Source: Streptomyces sp. CGMCC 4.7035 (GTDB lineage: Bacteria > Actinomycetota > Actinomycetes > Streptomycetales > Streptomycetaceae). From it: DNA of 64,000 bases. A program made the position numbers and the translations under genes. The stretch spans positions 7,543,001 through 7,607,000 of the forward strand of contig NZ_CP134053.1 of assembly GCF_031583065.1 (NCBI RefSeq), read 5' to 3'. How positions within the stretch are numbered: the stretch's first letter is position 1; each line of letters begins with the position of its first letter. The notes beneath the pieces are model-generated. The model ran no database searches and had not been told where the DNA came from. It saw only the letters and a program-made list of their open reading frames with translations. Below, piece by piece: positions 58,663-64,000 of this stretch.

Positions 58663-60240
58663 CCCGCCACGCGCGCCCTCGTAGGGCGCGGTGTGGATCG
58701 CGGACAGGCACAGGCCGAGGACGGTGCGGGTGTCGCGCGGGTCGATGACCCCGTCGTCGTACAGCCGCCCGGACAGGAACATCGGCAGGGACTCGGACTC
58801 GATCTGCTGCTCCACCATGGCGCGCAGCGCGGCGTCCGCGTCCTCGTCGTAGGGCTGTCCCTTCGCGGCCGCCGACTGCCGGGCGACGATCGAGAGGACG
58901 CCGGCGAGCTGCTGCGGGCCCATGACGGCCGACTTGGCGCTGGGCCAGGCGAACAGGAAGCGCGGGTCGTACGCCCGCCCGCACATGCCGTAGTGACCGG
59001 CCCCGTAGGAGGCGCCCATGAGCACGGACAGGTGCGGGACACGGCTGTTGGACACCGCGTTGATCATCATCGCGCCGTGCTTGATGATGCCGCCCTGCTC
59101 GTACTCCCTGCCGACCATGTAGCCGGTGGTGTTGTGCAGGAAGAGCAGCGGGATGTCGCGCTGGTTGGCGAGCTGGATGAACTGGGCCGCCTTCTGGGAC
59201 TCCTCGCTGAACAGCACGCCCTGGGCGTTGGCCAGGATCCCGACCGGGTAGCCGTGCAGGGTGGCCCACCCGGTGCACAGGCTCGTCCCGTACAGCGGCT
59301 TGAACTCGTCGAAGTCGGAGGCGTCGACGATGCGGGCGATGACCTCGCGCGGGTCGAAGGGCACCTTCAGGTCGCCGGGCACGACTCCCAGGAGTTCTTC
59401 CTCGTCGTACTTGGGAGGGGCTGCCGGGCCCGGGTCGGCGTACGCCTTGCGGTGGTTGAGGCGGGCGACCACGCGTCGCGCCTGACGCAGGGCGTCCTGC
59501 TCGTCGACGGCGAAGTGGTCGGCGAGGCCCGACACGCGCGCGTGCATCTCGGCGCCGCCCAGGGACTCGTCGTCGCTCTCCTCGCCGGTGGCCATCTTCA
59601 CCAGCGGCGGCCCGCCGAGGAAGACCTTGGCGCGCTCCTTGACCATGATCACGTGGTCGGACATGCCGGGGATGTACGCGCCGCCGGCCGTCGAGTTCCC
59701 GAAGACGACCGCAACGGTGGGGATTCCGGCGGCGGACAGGCGGGTCAGATCACGGAAGATGGCGCCGCCGGGGATGAAGATCTCCTTCTGGGAGGGCAGA
59801 TCGGCGCCCCCGGACTCCACCAGGCTGATGCACGGCAGCCGGTTGGCGAGCGCGATGTCGTTGGCGCGCAGGGCCTTCTTCAGGCTCCACGGGTTACTGG
59901 CGCCGCCCCGCACGGTCGGGTCGTTCGCGGTGATCAGACACTCGACGCCCTCGACGACGCCGATGCCGGTGACGAGGGAGGCGCCCACCGCGTAGTCGCT
60001 GCCCCAGGCGGCGAGCGGGGACAGTTCCAGGAAGGGCGTGTCCGGGTCGAGGAGCAGCTCGATGCGCTCGCGGGCGAGGAGCTTCCCGCGCGCTCGGTGC
60101 CGTTCGACGTACTTCGGGCCGCCGCCCGCGAGGGCCTTCGCGTGCTCGGCGTCGAGGTCGGCGAGCTTGGCGAGCATGGCGTCGCGGTGGGCGAGGTAGT
60201 CGGGGCCGCGGGTGTCCAGGGCCGAGGACAGGACGGTCAA
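58642..60240 (-). CDS. Acyl-CoA carboxylase beta subunit (carboxyltransferase)
   Basis: 532 residues. Crotonase-like carboxyltransferase with YVERHRARGKLLARERIELL, VFGNSTAGGAYIPGMSDHVI, GGPPLVKMATGEESDDESLG and FLHNTTGYMVGREYEQGGII. The order fits methylcrotonyl-/geranyl-CoA-type enzymes better than propionyl-CoA-type. TTG 60240 overlaps the TGA of the AtuA-family gene (TTGA), with GGAGG before it; this rare start agrees with the conserved N-terminus. Confidence 0.92.
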   Translation of the reverse strand: MTVLSSALDTRGPDYLAHRDAMLAKLADLDAEHAKALAGGGPKYVERHRARGKLLARERIELLLDPDTPFLELSPLAAWGSDYAVGASLVTGIGVVEGVECLITANDPTVRGGASNPWSLKKALRANDIALANRLPCISLVESGGADLPSQKEIFIPGGAIFRDLTRLSAAGIPTVAVVFGNSTAGGAYIPGMSDHVIMVKERAKVFLGGPPLVKMATGEESDDESLGGAEMHARVSGLADHFAVDEQDALRQARRVVARLNHRKAYADPGPAAPPKYDEEELLGVVPGDLKVPFDPREVIARIVDASDFDEFKPLYGTSLCTGWATLHGYPVGILANAQGVLFSEESQKAAQFIQLANQRDIPLLFLHNTTGYMVGREYEQGGIIKHGAMMINAVSNSRVPHLSVLMGASYGAGHYGMCGRAYDPRFLFAWPSAKSAVMGPQQLAGVLSIVARQSAAAKGQPYDEDADAALRAMVEQQIESESLPMFLSGRLYDDGVIDPRDTRTVLGLCLSAIHTAPYEGARGGFGVFRM

Positions 60241-61967
60241 AGGAGGGCCTCCGGTATCTCCAGGTGGCGGGCGCGCAGCCATTCGCCGAGGCCCTTGGCC
60301 TGCGGGTCGAAGCGGTGCTGGGCGGCAACGCCCTCGCCCAGCAGCCCCTCGACGACGAAGTTCAGGGCGCGCAGGTTCGGCAGGACGTGGCGTACGACGG
60401 GCAGGGCGGCCGTCTCCGGGAGGAGTTCGCGGAAGCGGTCGACGGTGAGGGTGTGGGCGAGCCAGCGCCAGGCCTCGTCCGTGCGGACCCACAGTCCGAC
60501 GTTGGCGTTCCCGCCCTTGTCGCCGCTGCGGGCCCCGGCGACCCGGCCGAGGGGGGCGCGTCGGGTGGGGCCCCCGGGCAGCGGTTCGGGCAGGGGCGGC
60601 TCCGGTACGTCGTCGAGTACGAGCGTGTCGTGGGCCGGGGCTATAGGGATCCGGTGTCCGTCGTGGAGGACCGCCACATGGTCGACGGCGCCATGGGGGA
60701 CGTGGACATCTTCGAAGACTCCATACGGTGAGCCCTTCCCCGGTGGCGCGACCATATGGAATCCGGGGTAACTCGCGAGCGCCAGTTCGACCGCGGCCCC
60801 GCTCAGCGCCCGCCCCACCACCTCCGGGTCCCGGTCCCGGACGACGAGCCGCAGCAGCGCGCTCGCCGTCTCCTCGGTCGGGGCGTCGGGGTGCTCGGTG
60901 CGGGCGAGATCCCAGCGCACTTCCGCCGGGAGGGACTTGGCCGCGTCCAGTGCCGCCTCCATCTGGGCCCGGACCAGCGCCGCCTTGGCCTCGATGTCGA
61001 GCCCGGTCAGCACGAAGGCGACCTCGTTGCGGAAGCCGCCGAGGCGGTTGAGGCCGACCTTGAGGGTCGGGGGCGGCGCCTCCCCGCGTACGCCCTCGAT
61101 CCGCACCCGGTCGGGCGCCTCCCGCGTGAGCCGGACCGTGTCGAGGCGCGCGGTGACGTCCGGGCCGGCGTACCGGGCCCCGGCCGTCTCGTACAGGAGT
61201 TGCGCGGTGACCGTGCCGATGTCCACGACACCGCCGGTGCCGTCGTGCTTGGTGATGACGCTGCTGCCGTCCTCGTGGAGTTCGGCGAGCGGGAAGCCCG
61301 GGTGCCGCAGCAGCTCGGGCGGGTGTTCGGCGAAGAAGGCGTAGTTGCCGCCGGTGGCCTGCGCCCCGCACTCCAGGAGGTGCCCGGCGACCACCGCGCC
61401 CGCCAGCCGGTCGTACTCCTCGGGCCCCCAGCCGAAGTGGGCGACGGCGGGTCCGGTGACGAGCGCGGCGTCCGTCACGCGCCCGGTGACCACGACGTCG
61501 GCCCCCTCGCGCAGGCACGTGGCGATGCCCTGGCCGCCGAGGTAGGCGTGGGCGGCGAGGGCGGCCATGGGGGTCCCCCCTGGTCGAGCGCGATCGAGAC
61601 CTGGGGGGAGGGAGGCGGTGAGGTCGTCGCCCTCGACATGGGCCACGCGTACGGGGATTCCCAGGCGGTCGGCCAACTCGCGTACGGCGTCGGCGAGTCC
61701 GGCCGGGTTGAGACCGCCGGCGTTGGCCACGACCCGTACGCCCCGCTCGTGCGCGAGCCCCAGGCACTCCTCCAACTGCCCCAGGAACGTGCGCGCATAG
61801 CCTCCGGCCGGGTTCTTGAGGCGGTCGCGGCCGAGGATCAGCATCGTCAGCTCGGCGAGGTAGTCGCCGGTGACGACGTCGAGGGGGCCGCCGGTGAGCA
61901 TCTCGCGCAGGGCGTCGAAGCGGTCGCCGTAGAAGCCGGAGGCGTTGCCGATGCGGAGGATCGTCAC
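60237..61967 (-). CDS. Acyclic terpene utilization AtuA-family protein
   Basis: 576 residues. N-terminal AtuA domain ([54 protein letters not shown]) and a C-terminal ferredoxin-like domain with [14 protein letters not shown]. AtuA is essential for citronellol/geraniol use in Pseudomonas, exact reaction unknown. Residues around [15 protein letters not shown] (coded at ~61566-61612) come from an in-frame copy of element B. GTG 61967 overlaps the upstream stop (GTGA). Confidence 0.88.
   Translation of the reverse strand: MTILRIGNASGFYGDRFDALREMLTGGPLDVVTGDYLAELTMLILGRDRLKNPAGGYARTFLGQLEECLGLAHERGVRVVANAGGLNPAGLADAVRELADRLGIPVRVAHVEGDDLTASLPPGLDRARPGGTPMAALAAHAYLGGQGIATCLREGADVVVTGRVTDAALVTGPAVAHFGWGPEEYDRLAGAVVAGHLLECGAQATGGNYAFFAEHPPELLRHPGFPLAELHEDGSSVITKHDGTGGVVDIGTVTAQLLYETAGARYAGPDVTARLDTVRLTREAPDRVRIEGVRGEAPPPTLKVGLNRLGGFRNEVAFVLTGLDIEAKAALVRAQMEAALDAAKSLPAEVRWDLARTEHPDAPTEETASALLRLVVRDRDPEVVGRALSGAAVELALASYPGFHMVAPPGKGSPYGVFEDVHVPHGAVDHVAVLHDGHRIPIAPAHDTLVLDDVPEPPLPEPLPGGPTRRAPLGRVAGARSGDKGGNANVGLWVRTDEAWRWLAHTLTVDRFRELLPETAALPVVRHVLPNLRALNFVVEGLLGEGVAAQHRFDPQAKGLGEWLRARHLEIPEALL
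61566..61612. repeat. Dispersed element B, copy 4, in frame within a gene
   Basis: Reverse complement reads CTCCCCCCAGGTCTCGATCG then CGCTCGACCAGGGGGGACCC; the GGTC/GACC, CTCGATCG and CCCCCC/GGGGGG arms correspond to the intergenic copies at 21289 and 45195 with a longer loop. It adds about 13-15 codons to the AtuA-family gene. Confidence 0.6.
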
Positions 61968-62758
61968 CGCGCGGCCCCCTTCGGCGCCCGTCCGGCGCCG
62001 GGCGGACCGGCGAAGGCCTGGGCGATGTCGAGCCAGCGGTCGGCGTCGGGGCCGGTCGCCCGTACGGCGAGGTCGGCGCGGTGGGCGCGCTGTGTGACCA
62101 GGAGGCAGAAGTCGAGGGCGGGGCCGGTGACGCGCTGGGGGGCGTCTTCGGGGCCGTAGGTCCACAGGTCGCCGGACGGAGTGGTGAGTTCGACGCGGAA
62201 CTCACCGGCGGGGGCCGGCAGACCGTGCACACCGAAGGCGAAGTCACGCGCCCGCACCCCGATGCGGGCCACATGCCGCAGCCGGCCGGTAGGTGCGCGC
62301 ACCACACCGAGCGCGTCCGCGACGTCCTGGCCGTGGGCCCAGGTCTCCATCAGTCGGCCGGTGGCCATGGAGGCGGCCGACATGGGCGGGCCGTACCAGG
62401 GGAAGCGGACGCCGGGCGGAGCCGCACGCAGGGCCGTGGCGAGCGCGGCACGTCCGTCCCGCCATCGCGCCAGCAGTTCGTCGGGCGGGAGTCGGGCACC
62501 TTCCTCCGCCCCTTCGTCCACGAAGGACGCGGGAGCGGCCAACGCCTTCTCGACGAGCCCGCGGAACGCGTCCGCATCGGTCACCGCCAGCAGGGCCGAG
62601 CGGTCGGTCCAGGCGAGGTGCGCGATCTGGTGCGCGATGCTCCAAGCGGGGGCGGGGGTGGCGAGGGACCACTCCTCCGGGCTCAACTCGGCGACGAGCC
62701 GGTCGAGTTCTTCGCTTTCCTCACGCAGGTCTTCGAACACGGGCGTCGGGTCGGCCAT
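61964..62758 (-). CDS. TIGR03084-family (DinB/mycothiol isomerase-like) metal-binding protein
   Basis: 264 residues. N-terminal four-helix domain with metal-type His residues ([33 protein letters not shown]) and a C-terminal sterol-carrier-like domain. These proteins are related to maleylpyruvate isomerases and often begin such operons. ATG 62758 is the first gene of the leftward operon; a GCTTG-type palindrome lies 30 bases upstream. Confidence 0.88.
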   Translation of the reverse strand: MADPTPVFEDLREESEELDRLVAELSPEEWSLATPAPAWSIAHQIAHLAWTDRSALLAVTDADAFRGLVEKALAAPASFVDEGAEEGARLPPDELLARWRDGRAALATALRAAPPGVRFPWYGPPMSAASMATGRLMETWAHGQDVADALGVVRAPTGRLRHVARIGVRARDFAFGVHGLPAPAGEFRVELTTPSGDLWTYGPEDAPQRVTGPALDFCLLVTQRAHRADLAVRATGPDADRWLDIAQAFAGPPGAGRAPKGAAR

Positions 62759-62786
62759 GGGGCGAGGATGTCAGCGGGGGCAGAAA

Positions 62787-62803
62787 CAAGCAAGCGTGCT
62801 TGC
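62787..62803. promoter_or_regulatory. Operator palindrome of the Atu-like operon
   Basis: CAAGCAAGCGTGCTTG (62787-62802), with an alternative register GCAAGC-GT-GCTTGC (62790-62803). It lies 29 bases before ATG 62758, where a TetR operator is expected. Unrelated to the TGAC-N5-GTCA sites. Confidence 0.6.
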
Positions 62804-62889
62804 ATGGAAATTTCGGTATGGCCACGTGCCCGCGCGCACCACCCTGCGGGTCGATACGCCCGGGCCCCCAGACCGTCATGTCCGCCCGG

Positions 62890-63430
62890 CCCGTTCGTGG
62901 GAGATCTCCACCGGCCGCATGACCCTCGGTCAGCTCCTCGCCTTCGCCGCCTTCCTCGGCTATCTGTACCCGCCCGTACGCGGCCTCGCCCAGCTCGGGC
63001 TCACGGTCACGGCGGCGACGGCGGGCGCCGAGCGGCTGATCGAGATTCTGGACGTGAAGCCCTCGGTGAGCGACCCGGGTCGCTCCTCCCAGGCTCCGGC
63101 CGGCCGGCCCGGCGGTGCCGTGGAGGTGCGGGATGTCTCCTTCCGCTACCCGGGCGCGGACAAGGCGGCGCTGGAGGGCCTGTCCTTCGCCGTCAGCCCC
63201 GGCGAGTTGGTGATCATCACCGGGCCGAGCGGCGCGGGCAAGTCCACGGTCTCCAAGATGCTGCTGCGCTTCTACGACCCCGACTCCGGCTCGGTCCATC
63301 TCGACGGCACCCCGATCGGCGACTTCCCGCTGGCCCGGCTGCGCGAGTGGCGAGCGACCAGGCGATCGTCGAGGCGGCGCAGGCGGCCGACGCGCACGAC
63401 TTCATCATGAAGCTGCCCGACGGCTACCGG
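62890..63430 (+). pseudogene. ABC exporter (fused permease-ATPase) relic
   Basis: From about 62890 the frame gives the end of a transmembrane domain (GRMTLGQLLAFAAFLGYLYP), a linker and the ATPase domain with Walker A IITGPSGAGKSTVSKML. After LARLREW the frame shifts and about 35 codons are missing; the sequence resumes as SDQAIVEAAQAADAHDFIMK and stops at LPDGY, with no signature motif or Walker B. N-terminal membrane helices are absent as well. It is truncated at both ends and interrupted at the right by an IS element. Confidence 0.85.
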
Positions 63431-64000
63431 GATTCATTCGCAGTGCACCGGCGTTCACGCCGGTGGTGAAGCGAATCTGGACGCGGCGACGCGGAGCGTC
63501 GCCGAATCGTTCCAGCGGAGCTGGATTCGGCTGATCCGTCCCGGGCTGTCGGTGACTGGTGTTAGCGTCCGGTTCATGCAGCTTCGGTATGCCTTCCGTC
63601 TCGACCCGACGCCGGGTCAGCGCAGCGCGCTGGCGAGGGCGTTCGGGTGCGCGCGGGTGGTGTACAACGACGCGATCGCGGCGCGGGAGCGGGCGCGGGC
63701 GGCGGGGGAGGCGTTCCCCACGGCGGCGGTGCTGTCGAGGACGCTGGTCACCGAGGCGAAGAGGACCCGTGAGCGGCACTGGCTGGGCGAGGTGTCGGCG
63801 GTGGTGCTGCAGCAGTCGCTGCGGGATGCGGAGAGCGCCTACCGGCACTTCTTCGCCTCCCTGAAGGGAGCCCGGAAAGGAGCGCGGGTAGGGGTGCCCC
63901 GCTTCAAGTCCCGCAAGGACGAAAGGCAGGCGGTCCGGTTCACCGCGAACGCGCGCTGGAAGATCACCGAGGCCGGGAGGCTGTTGCTGCCGAAGATCGG
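63431..64000 (+). mobile_element. IS200/IS605-family (tnpB-only type) element, left part
   Basis: Begins where the ABC relic loses homology (~63430). The left end has ATTCGC (63436) paired with GCGAAT (63471) around a perfect hairpin CACCGGCG-TTCA-CGCCGGTG, followed by two more hairpins with GGA loops (63484-63504, 63503-63529). A TTCAT at 63433-63437 is a candidate insertion target. No tnpA is present in the window; the element runs past the right edge. Confidence 0.75.
63576..64000 (+). CDS. tnpB: RNA-guided endonuclease TnpB / OrfB, N-terminal part
   Basis: 141 codons to the window edge. MQLRYAFRLDPTPGQRSALA, FGCARVVYNDAIAARERA and LQQSLRDAESAYRHFF match the N-terminal helix-turn-helix/wedge region of IS605 OrfB proteins, and GVPRFKSRKDERQAVRFTAN leads into the REC-like and RuvC domains not seen here. 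TnpB is a guided DNA nuclease whose guide RNA overlaps the element's right end, which is outside the window. Completeness unknown. Confidence 0.88.
   Translation, partial: MQLRYAFRLDPTPGQRSALARAFGCARVVYNDAIAARERARAAGEAFPTAAVLSRTLVTEAKRTRERHWLGEVSAVVLQQSLRDAESAYRHFFASLKGARKGARVGVPRFKSRKDERQAVRFTANARWKITEAGRLLLPKI

Overview
The window is about 72% GC, with strong third-position G/C bias, many GTG and some TTG starts, and short ATGA/GTGA/TTGA gene overlaps. Together with the gene content (an F420-type nitroreductase fold, a DtxR/IdeR-type regulator, an SCO4402-family protein, a short anti-sigma-type ATPase, an NsdA-like HTH/TPR regulator) this points to Streptomyces. From memory, the order from about 30 kb rightwards resembles the S. 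coelicolor SCO4380-SCO4411 neighbourhood; I could not check this.

Layout. (1) 0-30 kb is a lipid or branched-acid catabolic island mixed with unrelated genes. It holds four acyl-CoA dehydrogenases, a cysteine-less thiolase/lipid-transfer-like protein, a DUF35 OB-fold/Zn-ribbon protein, an ADP-forming acyl-CoA synthetase, a PaaG-like isomerase, a flavin reductase, an SDR, a Zn alcohol dehydrogenase, a cyclase-type hydrolase, an amidohydrolase and an AMP-forming acyl-CoA ligase. Almost every transcription unit carries the same 13-bp palindrome (core TGAC-N5-GTCA) just upstream of its first gene, so the island looks like one regulon whose TetR-type repressor is not encoded here. (2) 30-36.5 kb: EF-hand protein, STAS protein, ECF-like sigma factor with a zinc-finger anti-sigma partner, purU, an SCO4402-family gene and a lipoprotein solute-binding protein. 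(3) 36.5-52 kb: core-type Streptomyces genes: a Pro/Gly-rich membrane protein with repeated TQY(L/I)PP motifs, an HTH/TPR regulator, a prim-pol-like protein, an ABC-2-type exporter, a PAS/GAF sensor protein, a SIS protein divergent from a DtxR-family regulator, an alpha/beta hydrolase lacking its nucleophile serine, a free-standing ~200-nt mini transcription unit, pdxH, citrate synthase and an IPNS-type dioxygenase. (4) 52.5-62.8 kb: a leftward, tightly overlapping operon resembling the acyclic-terpene/leucine (Atu/Liu) type: TIGR03084 protein, AtuA-family protein, carboxyltransferase, biotin carboxylase/BCCP, acyl-CoA dehydrogenase, 4CL-like ligase, LiuC/AtuE-like hydratase, and a TetR repressor as the last gene. 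A distinct palindrome (CAAGC/GCTTG) lies before its first gene. (5) 62.9 kb to the end: a decayed ABC exporter relic cut by an IS605-type element, whose TnpB gene runs off the window.

Working together. In the left island the two CoA ligases (AMP- and ADP-forming) would activate an acid. The paired dehydrogenases, hydratase/isomerase, SDR and the thiolase-like/DUF35 pair would carry out beta-oxidation and C-C cleavage. The flavin reductase, alcohol dehydrogenase, cyclase and amidohydrolase point to a ring-bearing or oxygenated substrate. The substrate is unknown. The right-hand operon adds a carboxylase-dependent route for a methyl-branched enoyl-CoA.

A second theme is repetitive DNA: short tandem repeats sit at gene ends, in gene starts and inside coding regions (379-650, 13408-13470, 14317-14429, 19855-19950, 25090-25250, 45305-45350, 58581-58662). 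Two dispersed hairpin elements recur between genes, once nested and once in frame inside the AtuA-family gene.
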